The notes: generated by a model from the sequence alone, not told the origin. 64,000 nt of DNA from Daucus carota subsp. sativus (GCF_001625215.2 NC_030388.2:26834558-26898557), one strand, 5' to 3'; shown: positions 42,301 to 54,650, counted from the stretch's first letter. Numbers and translations are program-made.

Positions 42301-45300
42301 ATCGACGTTACTAAGTGATTATGGTAATTGTGGGATAATAATGGGAAACAACATGGTGTTAATTTAGTAACCTCAAAACATGAATGTAATTCAGTTCTAA
42401 AAAGGAAGGGGCATTGGGTCTCTTCCTCCCAAATTGGTTAATCCCGGTAAGATTCTATTGTGACAGAATTGCTACTTTTTGCAGGACTAAGCGGCAAGCA
42501 TCAGCAGGAACTGGAAAATTTGAGACTCACAACACAACCATTCAAAACATTGAAGTTCTTCATTTTGGCTGTTGTTCAGTATCTTAAGAGATTGTTACAG
42601 TATCTTCTAGGGCATGGATCTTGGCTCATTCCCATGGGTGTTGTCCTGGTAGCAGGTGGTATTCTGCTTCTGAACACTGATGGTCCTCATGAAAAGGTAT
42701 TTTGGCCTTTCAACTTTCTGTAGCTTCTTTTTTATGTTAATATATTAGAACAAAACAAATTGCAATATGCAAGTCAGTGAGCTGGAGAAATATTGGGATA
42801 TTTCTTTTGCTGAGTAGATGAATTGTTCAGAATAATTTGAAGTTTATTAGAATTATATTGAATTGTTCCTAGAGCATCTGTATTTTTAACATGTGGTTAG
42901 CAGCATGAGTAAAATTTCAAATAATTGCGATAAATAGATTAGGTTTCAACATACCTTATTTTCAGTTTTTATTGTTAGTACCATTGGAATGAATATGCAG
43001 ATTCAGTATTTGTATTAGTACCATTGTAATACCATTTCTTTCATCATTATGAACCTAAAACAACCAACATTACACATTGTTGCAAGATTTTGGGGCTTTT
43101 TAGGATTTAGCAACACAGCGATGTTACCTAATCTTTTTAGCTCGGAGACTTTAACGTCCCTGTGAGAAATATAGCTCTGTGGTGTACACTAACCTGCCTT
43201 GCATTGGCCTTTTCTGTACAGCACATTGAAGAGCTTTTTCAATATCTACAGTTTGGATTATGGTGGGTGGCCCTTGGTGTTGCATCTTCTATTGGTCTTG
43301 GTAAGAAAAAATTATAATTCCAGCATGCTACGCAGAAAAGCTCCAAAATTTAGAACTTCTTCTCTTATCTTAGTTTGGTATATATATGTATGTATTTAAT
43401 AGCTACCTATTTGCAATTCCTAGACGTCCTTTGTGATTGCCATCATGGTAAACTGTTGGTAAACTTTTAGCAGACGTGTCGTCCCATATACACGAGGCAT
43501 AATATCTAGAAATCTTGCACCAGAGGGGTCTTCACTTCTGTATTTGCAACCAAACATTTTTTTTTGTCAGCTATTAAATGAGGTTTAGAATATGCACATC
43601 ACTGGTATAAACTATCCAGTATCCAGAGATAGAATTTTGGGTTTAGATCAAAACAAAAATATTTGAAATACAAATAGCCATGGTACGATAATGTAAGATG
43701 CAAGGAGTCAGGGACGAAGCAACATAGGGGCCAGAAGGGGCCATGGCCCCCCCTAGGGTTTTCATAGTATTGTAATTTTTATTATATAATTTTGAAAAAA
43801 ATTGTATTTTATCTATATATTTATTTAAATATAAAAATTTGGCCCCCCTCAAAAAATATTTGTTCGCTTCTAAGAAATATTTAACATTGTAAAATAAAGT
43901 TTTAATTCTTAGATTTTTCTAATTTATTGTATTAGACCAAATTTAAAAATAAAAATAAACAAAAATATGGATATATATACAATTATACTATTTAAAATAA
44001 AAAAGATCGTAAAATGTGATATGTGATAAATATAAATGTCAATATGGTTCTTCTTTAAAAATAAGAATCTTTGATGGAGGTCTTATCCAAGAAACTTATA
44101 TCTCACTTCACTTCTTCATTTTCATAGAATAGTTAGTCCTCGTGCATTATCAATTTATTATTTAATATTAATATTGATCTACTCATCTTCAATTTAAATT
44201 TCATCATCCAGGTAATATTTTTACTTATTTAAATTATAACTTGTCATCTTCTAAATAAGCATAATATTTTTTTTAAGTATAATAAACATAATATTTAGTT
44301 TTTGAGATATTGTCAAAATACAATTTCATTTAATGTGTGTTACTTGCTAATTAAAGTTTACTGTATAACTTAGAGTTATTATGATGAGTTTCCTGACCAT
44401 TTTATACTTAAATATATTTAAAGAGAAATAGCTAAATATTTTTGTTGACATAATTATAAATTTGATTTCCTGATTTAAAAAAACGCAAAGCTCTACTATA
44501 ATTTTTTTACTAGTATTTTTGTATTAAATTTATAATGAATATTTTACAATGATGATGAAAAATTTTACTGTATCGAAGAAATTTTTTTTGGCCCCCCTCA
44601 CAGATGTTTGATGGCTTCATCCCTGCAAGGAGTTCTGAGCTGGCTCCAGAATAGGAGCATTATCTCTAATAAGGGTCGATGCTTGCATATATGGAAAATA
44701 ATTTGAACAAAACACTCTCAGAGCCCAATATATAAACCGGAACTATGAGATCTTACTTTAGTTTCTTATAATAAATAGACATTGATGATTAAAGCATTTG
44801 GGTAGTAGCATAAGTACAAAAGTATAGATCCACACACACACAAACTGGTAATTGTCTACAAACAAAAATTAGTAAACACCCATACTAGAACTCTATAACT
44901 TGAGTTGATTAATGTGGTTTAAAAAATGGTCTTCTACTTCTAAACAGAATGTTTATTTTTGTAAGGTTTGGCATTTGGCTGTAGTACCTACAGATGTCCA
45001 GTACTACTTATATTATATATGCTTTACTTGTATTATTGGAAACAATTGTATATTCTATGAAAGTTTTTGTCTCTTTCTCTGTTTTCCAGTTTAATATGTT
45101 AACATGTGTATGTGCATGTGTGAACAACTGAATGCACATCAAGTGTAAAAATGCATAGATCTTGGTTATAATTATTATTTGAATCCTCGAGCTCTTCTTT
45201 CACGATTCTTGATAATATTACATCATGTGACTGAGAAATATATCACCTTCCAGTTGGATTCTAAAATGTAACTTTCTTATGTTTTCACCTTTGCAGGATC

Positions 45301-47380
45301 TGGTTTGCATACTTTTGTTCTATATCTAGGTCCTCACATTGCTTTTTTCACTCTAAAAGCAATGCAGTGCAGTCGCGTAGACATCAAAAGTGCCCCATAT
45401 GATACCATACAGTTAAAGAGAGGGCCTTCCTGGCTTGCAAAGAATTGTTCTGAATTTGGCCCCCCTATGTTTTCCTCTTCACATGGTCCGCACATTCCAC
45501 TTACCAGTATATTGCCACAGGTCCAGTTAGAGGCTATTCTTTGGGGTATTGGAACTGCGCTAGGAGAGCTACCTCCATATTTTATTTCAGGAGCAGGTAC
45601 TAAGTCAATGAAGTTCTGTGCTTGTTTGTGTGTGTCTAAGCGTCTGTATACTTTGTTGTGGAAAATAAATATTAAGTGCCAAGGGAAAGTTTTATTTTGG
45701 TTCTAGGAGAAGCAGTCTTGTGAGTTTTGAAACCTAAAATGTTCAATCTTTAAAACGTTGCATGTTTGCTGGACCATGGTGAGGATCCAACATATACACG
45801 CAATTGAAATTTTGGTGTATGTCTGCATATCATGATTCACTTGACCTTTGGAGATAGGACTTGAAATGAAACATACCCGCTCCAGCTGCTTGCTATATGT
45901 ATCTTGTAGCTTGTACTTGTCCTGGTTTAGGTATACAACTGCAATGTGGTGTAGGTTTTTCAAATGCGTGGCTTGGTTAATCTCTGAATGGTCGTGAACC
46001 GTACATGCCAAGCTATTAATCTTGCATTTGGCCAAAGTTTTTTTTTTTTCCGCTTTCAAGTTGTCAAAGGTGATTAAACACATAATTAATATCTTCATGC
46101 AGCAAGCTTATCAGGTGGAAAGTTGGATGCAATGGAAGAATTGGGCACTTCCTCTTCACAAGATGATGGGTGGATAGCTACTCGTCTGAATCAATTAAAG
46201 TGCTGGTTCCTTTCACATGCACAGTATTTAAACTTCTTTACTGTATTAGTGCTTGCTTCGGTTAGTGTATTTCTTTTTCTCATTCTCAACTTGCCAACTA
46301 TAGTTTTGATATTCTCATTCTCATTTGTTATGTGAAAAGGCTTCTATATAAAGTAGCTTTCAATTTGTCAATCCTGCTGAGTCATACTAGTTTATGTATA
46401 GATGCATCTTATATCCACACATGAAATAAATTATAGAGCGCTGGCTCTTATATTGGAGTATCTGTCTAGCAGTTTATCAGCAAGTACCGTGTGGTCTAAT
46501 TCAGATGACTTTGGTAGGTACCAAATCCTCTGTTCGACCTTGCTGGTATAATGTGTGGACAATTTGGAATTCCTTTCTGGGAGTTTTTTCTGGCTACATT
46601 GGTCGGAAAAGCAATTATTAAAACTCACTTACAGGTTTGTAAAGGTCTTTTCTTCACAAAAGTTGGACTCCTGATGTACGTTGGAGTTATTTCCTACTTT
46701 CTTACTTATTTAGCCGGATATATTAAATGCCTTGCTTTCTTTTAACTTCTAACCCCTTTACTTCTTTTCAAAAGTTTATTTTATCCTTTTATGGGGAGCA
46801 TAAATGCAATAGTAGGTAGATATTTTCATAATTAACATCATTATGAAGCTTTTGGACTTGGCATATTTAGCATTACTCTGTTGGGATAAAGGAAGTGCTC
46901 TAGATTTTGTTATTTGTCTCTTGCAGACTATTTTCATCATTTCAGTCTGCAACAATCAACTACTTAACTGGATAGAGAATGAGTTGATTTGGGTTTTCAG
47001 TTTCGTACCTGGTTTTGAGTCCATCCTCCCCAACCTTGTGGCCAAACTGCATGCCATGAAAGACAAGTATATGGCAACCCCATCTCACGTGACCTCCAAT
47101 TTAAAGGTATCTCCGTTTGCCGACATTATGAGATTCATTTTTACGATTTCCTATTTCTGTCATTAAATTTTCGTAAAACCTTCTATCTTATTAGGTGAAA
47201 AAGTGGGATCTCTCATTAGCTTCAATTTGGAACACTGTTGTATTGTTAATGCTTGTAAACTTCTTAGTTCAAATTGTGACTGCTACGGCACAAAGGTATC
47301 TTAAGAAGCAGCAGGAGAAAGACTTGGCTGCTTTAAATCACAATTCTAAAGCTGCAGGGACCTCGAATGATAGCGAATAG
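39312..47380 (+). CDS. KMS: VMP1/KMS-type ER membrane protein, eight exons, 422 residues
   Basis: Exons: 39,312-39,348, 42,485-42,696, 43,222-43,300, 45,297-45,596, 46,103-46,260, 46,518-46,634, 46,927-47,106 and 47,195-47,380. Phases agree throughout. The protein matches plant KILLING ME SLOWLY / vacuole membrane protein 1 homologues: [20 protein letters not shown] near the N-terminus, [52 protein letters not shown], the VTT/SNARE-associated core [20 protein letters not shown], and [11 protein letters not shown] before a Lys-rich cytosolic tail. Several hydrophobic segments fit a multi-pass membrane protein. In Arabidopsis, KMS proteins keep ER-Golgi traffic and ER shape; animal VMP1 acts in autophagosome formation. 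Exon 1 (12 codons) joins in frame only through a GC donor (TCAG|GCAAGT). Introns 1 and 3 hold MITEs. Confidence 0.93.
39349..42484 (+). other. Intron 1 of the KMS gene, GC-AG type
   Basis: The donor is AG|GCAAGT, the usual context of GC donors, and the acceptor is TTTTTGCAG. The 3.1-kb intron holds a (TG)n run at about 39,587-39,602 and a Harbinger-like MITE. No GT donor near the exon-1 end gives the needed phase. Exon 1 itself is inferred from fit, not homology, because this N-terminal part is variable in the family. Confidence 0.65.
41292..41788. mobile_element. Harbinger/Tourist-like MITE in KMS intron 1
   Basis: This 497-bp element has ends GAGAAACTCCAATGCGAGC and, inverted, TTTTGCATTGGAGATGGTC, and TAA on both sides (41,289-41,291; 41,789-41,791). 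It is a relative of the element at 12,560 by end type. Confidence 0.65.
43709..44625. mobile_element. Non-autonomous hAT element in KMS intron 3
   Basis: This 917-bp element has ends CAGGGACGAAGC and, inverted, GCTTCATCCCTG, and a perfect 8-bp duplication CAAGGAGT (43,701-43,708; 44,626-44,633). Sub-terminal GGCCCCCC motifs occur near both ends. No transposase frame. It carries a mini-insertion (44,254-44,296). Confidence 0.85.
44254..44296 (-). repeat. Mini-insertion, decayed, inside the hAT element
   Basis: ATAAGCATAATATT (from 44,255) and ATAAACATAATATT (from 44,282) differ at one base and flank a T-run with AAGTAT. On the minus strand the insert reads ATACTTAAAAAA. It is weaker than the others because of the mismatch and AT-richness. 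Confidence 0.45.
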
Positions 47381-49006
47381 ACTTCTAGATAGATCTAGGG
47401 AGTAGCGTTGGGGAATTTAAGCGCCCGCATTTGGGCGCAGCAATTGAAAGTAGCCAAAGCTTTATCTGCACCAGATCTACCTTAAATATTTGTATAGGAA
47501 GTGCAGAATTTGCTGACCAAACAAGACCTTGTAATGTTTGAGAAACAGTGTTCTAGAGAAGATGATGTTGAAGAATTGTTGCTATTGGCTTGTAATGGGA
47601 CAACAAAATCATAGTACTCTTCAGCAATCAAAGACATTATTTACTTGGTCTCCTGGTCTGTTTTTAGCTTCACAAATTCTTGAATGCTTCATGGTACTCA
47701 CAGTCAAGGTCAAGTAATCAAAAGAAAAGGTACAGTCATCATTTCATGAATATTAAATGTCCCTGGCTTACAGCACCAATTATCCTGAAACTAACAGTGA
47801 AACGTTAAAACAGTGAAACTCTACTTTCATCTATAAGTATCTAAGGCTACCGTCCCGAGGCTTATATGATATACAGGTTTATAAACGTCGGATGATTATA
47901 CAGATATATAGTTTTATAATCGTCGGATGATGCGAAGACTCTATTTTACCTGCGATATATTTACATGGTACATACAATCAAGCTATACATGATATACAGT
48001 TTTATAAACATTGGATGATTGTATGACATATAGTTTTATAATCGTCGGATGATGTGAAGAATCTATTTTACATATTTACATGATACATACAAATATACAA
48101 TCAAGCTATACATTACGAGTTTGAGTTTTGTAACTAAGTTTCCAAGTTATAAGAGACCAATAGACAGGCAAAGAGAATTCCAAATTTCAGTTACAAAGTT
48201 CAAGTAGGAGAGGTTTGAGCTGCTGGTGGCCCAGCAGTCCTTTCTGAAGAACAATGCCTCTTTAAGAAAGTTACCCACTTGAGGTGTGAAATTAGACGGA
48301 ATGTTATTGATTAGAACCAATTTAGTTGGTAAAAGCTTAACATTGCATTCTCTAATTAAGCATTAATCCTTGGGATGAATTTCTTAGTTTATCGCAAGTA
48401 TCTGATACGTAGGATGTTATATTTGACATCGAGAACTATCAACATTCGAGAATTCTTTTAATATTAATTAAGCCCTTGTCAAATTCTGGATCCGCAACTA
48501 CCTACTAACACTTCTAATTACAAAATTTTCGCAATATTACAAGTTTACGGCTGACATGACTATATATAAATCCACACTTTACCGGGTTTGGATAATAGAA
48601 AAGTTAAACAACAGAAAGTCAGAATTCTCTTGTTACGTATGTTTTCTTGGAGGCGCAAGAATAAATTATGATCCGTTGTGTTTGATTATCCGCTTGATTG
48701 TATTGAAATTGTAGATAAATTACAGTTTGTATTTTGTAATATATTACGAACTTGTTCAATATTCCGAAATCACATGAAAACATTTCTGAAGCATAGCATG
48801 ATTTTAACTCTGATCATATTTCGAGAAAGTTAAAACACTCGTTCATGCAAATGACTGCAGTCAGTAAACAACAAGAATATATTAAAAAACAAATAGAACT
48901 CAGAAGACTCGGTAAACCTCCTCGATATTGTTCGTTCGTGCGGGGAAAGGTTGTAGATTTGAATGAAGTGAAGCTAGTGTCAAAATTACAAGGATGAGTA
49001 ATTGTA
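47381..49006. other. Downstream region of KMS
   Basis: The first 200-300 bp are probably the 3' UTR of KMS (AAATATTTGTATAGG, TTGTAATG). A tandem repeat follows (47,862-48,115). No further gene is visible. Confidence 0.4.
47862..48115. repeat. Composite tandem repeat, about 120-bp unit
   Basis: ATGATATACAG-TTTATAAAC, then ATATAGTTTTATAATCGTCGG and ATGATG-GAAGA, then TACATACAATCAAGCTATAC occur twice in the same order. Within each unit the TTTATAA..GTCGGATGAT motif is itself repeated, giving four copies overall. Confidence 0.7.
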
Positions 49007-49205
49007 GGGGCCGTTTGGCTGAGTTTAAAATAAGTGCTTCTTGCTTAAAATAAAAAAGTGAAGTAGAAGTTAGAAGTTAGTTAAGACTTATAAGTGATTA
49101 AAGTGTTTGGCAAAAAAGTAGAAGTCATGAAACAAAAGCTAGGAATCGTAGCTTTTTTTAAGTGCTTCTCGACTTTTTACACAAACGGTACGAATAAGTG
49201 CTTCC

Positions 49206-50169
49206 TGTTTTAACTAAAATTTGCGGGGTTAAAAGCCAAGCCTATTTAATTTCTATAACAATGGAGTATGTGTTTTATGTATGAATATTTAGAAGATCGA
49301 ATGGACAAGTATCGAAAAGAAAGTAAAAGACAAGAACACAAGCAATTTTGGTGACGCGGAAAACCCCTTGTAAAAGGTTAAAAACCGCGGGTGGGAATGT
49401 CCCAGCCAAATGTCCACTATAATGTTGAAGTACATCTTACAAGCATGAGAAATACAAGATACAAGTACAAAAAGATGCTGTCATCGGCTCCAAAGCAGTT
49501 CACGTCCGTCAGCAATGTCCACACGTCGGCAGCAGGTTGCACCCGTCGGCAGAATGATTTTGGGGAGATGAAGATGTAGAGCTCAGTTGGTAGAAGATGA
49601 AGAAGGCCAGAACTCATATGTTAATGTATGTATGTGTACGTGCATTGGTTTGTATATCTAGGGCTTGATTTAGGGTTTATAAGTAAGGAAAGAGTGATGG
49701 ATAGAAGATGAAGTTGAGGGCTTGTAGAAGTATGTTGTTAGAAGTTTGTATGTAGAAGATAAGTAGTGTAATGGGAAGTAGTGGTGAATCAGGATGCAAC
49801 TTGTGGGTGTTAAATATAGTGTATGATACGCAACTTAGGTTGCCAAGTAAAGTGTAATGGATCCTTAAGCCACCAGTGTTCTAGTTATATTTATACATGA
49901 ATGAGATAACTACTTAGAGTCCAATTCTCCCACAACTCCTATTTTTCCTCCAATTTCTATTCCAGGTGCATGTTAGCTCCTTCCTATTTTGTTGGCACTT
50001 CTCCAACTACTGCTTGAACTCTCCTCCTAAATAGGTGGGCTTGTTAGGACTCAGTCTTCATGCTTATCCACTTGTTACATCACAGTTGCTTCCTCCCGTC
50101 AACTCTTTTCCCGTCGTGTCGGCTTAGATTCCCGTCGTGTCATGACGCCTGTAAAATCTGGTTATAACA
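49206..50169 (-). repeat. LTR (3' LTR in element orientation)
   Basis: 964 bp, starting TGTTTTAACT and ending GGTTATAACA. No difference from the other LTR was seen in a line-by-line reading. Confidence 0.92.
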
Positions 50170-52900
50170 ATAGCCCCTAATTTTGTTGGGTGGAGACATG
50201 CATCCAATAAAATTACTTCTTGAACACTCCATTTTCCTCAGATCATGGCAAATAGGAACACCGATGCTATGTTAAAATACCGACCCTTGCAATATGTGAT
50301 CATGTCATGTCGATTTGTCTTGTTCGCTATTGTCTTGTATCGAGTCCTTATCTTGTTGTGTCGTTATAATGTCATCTCGAGTTGTCATCGTTGTCTAAAT
50401 CTTCTAATGATGAAAACATCGACGAGTAGCTCACTTGTTGTCGTTAGTATTAACATGTCAAGTTGTATGACGTTTTTTTGCATTATATATGTAAAGCTCC
50501 TTGTACTTGACTTCCGACATATGCAAAATGTTGTATATAATCTTGTGATTGTCGGCTGCATATTTCTATGTGTCCGTGACTTGAAATTGTTTCATGTGAC
50601 CCCTTAATTGGGAGTGATTATGACGTAATGGATAGGAGTACCAACACGTAAAATGTTTTGTAGTATGTCTTCCGTTCGTAATATGTAACTTGTAGACATG
50701 ATGTGTAACTCGTCATCATATCGTGATATGTTGTTTGTAAATGTACATGTCACCTGCAATTGTAATATGTGACACGTAGTCAATGCAATCTATCATGACA
50801 CGTGTAAGTGATGACATGTAGAAATGTACGTTGTAATTCATGAGCCCGACCAAGGGTCGTGACTTGTGTAATTTTGTGGAGTTTTTGTCGACATGTCTGT
50901 TAAATACGTCGATGTATCTAAAGTTGTAATATGCATAATTGTAGTCTACAAATTTACTTTTCAAACGTTGATGCACGTAGTATATGTATTCGACAAATAT
51001 ATATATTCGATGAATATATAATTTTCAGACGTTGATGCATGTAGTATATGTATTCGACAAATATATAATTTTCAAATGTTGTTGTATTCGACAAATTTAT
51101 TTATTTTCAAACGTCGATGCATGCATTCGTAGGCTAGTTAAAAGGCCTTTCCCTCTTGAAACTTAGCTCGTAATTGTAATTGCGATTATGTAATGTTCAA
51201 ATACATAATGTTGAAATGCATCATTATTCGTGGCATCGTAAGTTATTTGTGTAATGTGTAGTGTTGTCGTCACCATCATTCGATAATGATCAACCGTAGT
51301 AGGATGGGTGATCAGCCCTCCTTGTCTATTAATATGTATCTAAAATATACTTATGCAATATCATGTCACAATAAATATCATGATGAAGACGTCAACTTTA
51401 AGCAGTTAAACATGAAGACAATTTAGAACAACTTGCATAACATATTTTAACACACATATCAAGTCAAGTAGAATAGCAAGTCATGTAGGAAACAAACACA
51501 TGTATCATTATGCTTAGATCATGACTCGTTCAAGCAAACATTTACACGTAGCATGAAATATAATCTAAATGGCATAAGTCGAAGCAAAGATCGTAATCAA
51601 CTTATTATCATATTGCTAAAGACTAAGAGGATAAAGAGGATGAGTTCACTTACATGTGATAAAGTTTCAAAAGTAGCATGTTCGAGCCCCTGGGGAATGG
51701 TAATTCGTAATTCGTAATGTATCGTTTAATCTCGTTGGAGTCATCGAGCACTTCTAGAGGTGTCAATCATTCACGTCATGGTGTTGACCGTCATGTCCAC
51801 TGTCATCAAGCTGACATTAATCAACTTTTTTGGACTTGTCGCAACAAGTAGTCTCTTTTTGACTATTTCTTCTATGTTTATCCTTCCTGGTCATGTCATG
51901 TCTTCTTCCTTTACATCACGTTGAACCAGTGATGTCGATCGTCTTTTAGGTATGCTATATTGTCCCTTTGTGGCGATTTTAGGACAAGTCGTCATGTCCT
52001 GTTGATGTAGAAGACTTGGACTGAAATTAGCCACAAAATTAGCAAAACTTTTGAGTCAATCGTTGTTTGTGGCTCATAGGTGATAATGTATTTGACATGA
52101 TCTGTCATGTTTCTAGAGTTCAAGTCTAGATGTCACGTCGATCATCATGTCAAGACTTTATGTCCAACTGTCATGTTGTTATTTTTATATTGTCACCATG
52201 TTTGCTAGTCATTCCTGATACTCGACTTCATGTATCATGTCCTTTTTTGAATTAGTTGTCTCCTTTGCGATTGATTATCTTAATTCTGTTTGATTTTCAT
52301 TTGACATGTATGTGGTTTGACTTGTCCTCATTTAACTTGTGTATGTTCATGTCGAGGCTGCTACCCATCGTATTGTCATGTTCCCAAGCGAAGCTGTCAA
52401 TTCCTTCTGGTCAAAAAATCAATTATGTCGGTCTCTCTCTTTGGTGTCACGTCATGTCCTCTCGTGGTGTTGTTTTTTGTCGTGTAGATGTCACCCATGT
52501 CTTGTTGGTCATGTTGTGTCACGTGTGATCTACTGGTTCCCGTCGGACGTGATGAGATGAATGTGAATTGTTCCCGTCGTACATATCATGATCGTTTGCA
52601 ATTACTTCAGGTATGTTTAACCTTGACTAGTACCCTCTCGGAGTCTATGTGTCCCTCTTGACAGATTTGACACATGCATGCCGTCGTCTTCTCAAACTAT
52701 CACGTGTTGTATGTCAACTATCATTCACGTCATGGCGTTAGGACATGTTGATCAACTCATCGGGAAGTCTCATTTTTTTTGTTGAGAGACGTGTTCGTTG
52801 GATCAGCCCCTTGTCAGGAGCGTTCATCGTGGTGTAGTTCTTCCTCCATTGTCATAGAAATCGTGTAGTGCTTCGCTAGTTTCCCACAGACGGCGCCAAT
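50170..52900 (-). other. Non-coding interior of the LTR element
   Basis: It is rich in TCATGTC / GACATGA motifs on either strand and holds only short frames (longest about 120 codons, no domain). No protein domain of a retrotransposon could be seen. Confidence 0.6.
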
Positions 52901-53864
52901 TGTTTTAACTAAAATTTGCGGGGTTAAAAGCCAAGCCTATTTAATTTCTATAACAATGGAGTATGTGTTTTATGTATGAATATTTAGAAGATCGAATGGA
53001 CAAGTATCGAAAAGAAAGTAAAAGACAAGAACACAAGCAATTTTGGTGACGCGGAAAACCCCTTGTAAAAGGTTAAAAACCGCGGGTGGGAATGTCCCAG
53101 CCAAATGTCCACTATAATGTTGAAGTACATCTTACAAGCATGAGAAATACAAGATACAAGTACAAAAAGATGCTGTCATCGGCTCCAAAGCAGTTCACGT
53201 CCGTCAGCAATGTCCACACGTCGGCAGCAGGTTGCACCCGTCGGCAGAATGATTTTGGGGAGATGAAGATGTAGAGCTCAGTTGGTAGAAGATGAAGAAG
53301 GCCAGAACTCATATGTTAATGTATGTATGTGTACGTGCATTGGTTTGTATATCTAGGGCTTGATTTAGGGTTTATAAGTAAGGAAAGAGTGATGGATAGA
53401 AGATGAAGTTGAGGGCTTGTAGAAGTATGTTGTTAGAAGTTTGTATGTAGAAGATAAGTAGTGTAATGGGAAGTAGTGGTGAATCAGGATGCAACTTGTG
53501 GGTGTTAAATATAGTGTATGATACGCAACTTAGGTTGCCAAGTAAAGTGTAATGGATCCTTAAGCCACCAGTGTTCTAGTTATATTTATACATGAATGAG
53601 ATAACTACTTAGAGTCCAATTCTCCCACAACTCCTATTTTTCCTCCAATTTCTATTCCAGGTGCATGTTAGCTCCTTCCTATTTTGTTGGCACTTCTCCA
53701 ACTACTGCTTGAACTCTCCTCCTAAATAGGTGGGCTTGTTAGGACTCAGTCTTCATGCTTATCCACTTGTTACATCACAGTTGCTTCCTCCCGTCAACTC
53801 TTTTCCCGTCGTGTCGGCTTAGATTCCCGTCGTGTCATGACGCCTGTAAAATCTGGTTATAACA
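52901..53864 (-). repeat. LTR (5' LTR in element orientation)
   Basis: 964 bp, apparently identical to 49,206-50,169. The primer-binding site directly abuts it on the minus strand, separated by two bases. Confidence 0.92.
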
Positions 53865-54348
53865 CTTCCAACTTAAAAGTCCAGAAGCGGGGCTTAAAAG
53901 CCCCGCCAAACACCCACGTAGTATGATTTTAAGTTGTTCGAAAATTTAAATATTCTCTGTTTAAATATGTTATTCTCTTCAACTATTTTTCACCATACAT
54001 TTAAGAATATTATCTTTGAAATTTAATTTTTTGTGAATAAAAATATGGTACTAGTATATGTTTTCAAAAAAAATATTTAATTTTTTTTAAAATATGTGGT
54101 TAAAATTCAATAAAATTATGTAAATGAAAGTCAGACGACTGGACTGTTTATCACCTCCCTATCATTTTTTGAGCTAAAGACTACACAGTACATGTATTAT
54201 GTCAGAACTCTGAAGCAGATTGTGTTTGTAAATTGGAACAGAGACCTCACACCCTACTCAGAAGGCCTCAGATTATGTACAATATTCCGATACACATTTG
54301 TAAATATATAGTAATATATAATTCAAAATATCAATATTATTTCTATTA

Positions 54349-54650
54349 CTCCCTCTGTCCCATTTTATGTGACCCTTATTCCTTTTTGGGACGTCCCAAA
54401 AAGAATGAACCTATCATACTTACTATTTTTGAACACTACTTTTCACTATTACACCCACTACTTTCTTCCACTATCTCCATTCTATAATAATATAAACACT
54501 ATTACACCCACTATCTTCCTCCACTATCTCAAATCTATTATTAAATATTGATAGGTCCCACAACTTTACTCACTTTTCAACTAAACTTACTACCTTTTTC
54601 TTAATCTCCGTGAAAGTCAAACCAGCTCACTCAATATGGGACGGAGGGAG
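54349..54650. mobile_element. Stowaway-like MITE
   Basis: This 302-bp element has ends CTCCCTCTGTCCCATTTTAT and, inverted, AATATGGGACGGAGGGAG, and TA on both sides (54,347-54,348; 54,651-54,652). An internal imperfect repeat is seen (ACTATTACACCCACTA at 54,444 and 54,498). Confidence 0.85.

Larger units (their letters stand above)
49206..53864 (-). mobile_element. Non-autonomous Ty3/gypsy-type LTR retrotransposon, 4,659 bp
   Basis: The two 964-bp LTRs (TGTT...AACA) look identical by eye and are flanked by CTTCC (49,201-49,205; 53,865-53,869). Orientation is minus: next to the right LTR the minus strand reads TGGCGCCGTCTGTGGG (primer-binding site, 52,898-52,883), and before the left LTR it reads AAAATTAGGGGCTAT (polypurine tract). 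The TGGCGCCG-type site is typical of plant gypsy elements. The 2.73-kb interior has no gag, protease, reverse transcriptase or integrase frame, only a hint of a decayed gag start. It must be mobilised by a relative. Confidence 0.92.
49007..53915. mobile_element. MITE split by an LTR retrotransposon
   Basis: The left part 49,007-49,205 (GGGGCCGTTTGGCTGAGTTT) and right part 53,865-53,915 (ending AAGCCCCGCCAAACACCC) together make about 250 bp. Core motifs match, in reverse, the intact copy at 24,683-24,930. The break point coincides with the LTR element's CTTCC target duplication. Confidence 0.75.

Noticed and set aside
49391..49617. Frames repeated at 49,391 and 53,086 as a duplicated gene
   Set aside because: Both copies lie inside the two LTRs, so they are duplicated only because the LTRs are.
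50245..50607. 120-codon frame inside the LTR element
   Set aside because: Opposite to the element's orientation, no retrotransposon domain, and biased composition from repeated TCATGTC-type motifs.
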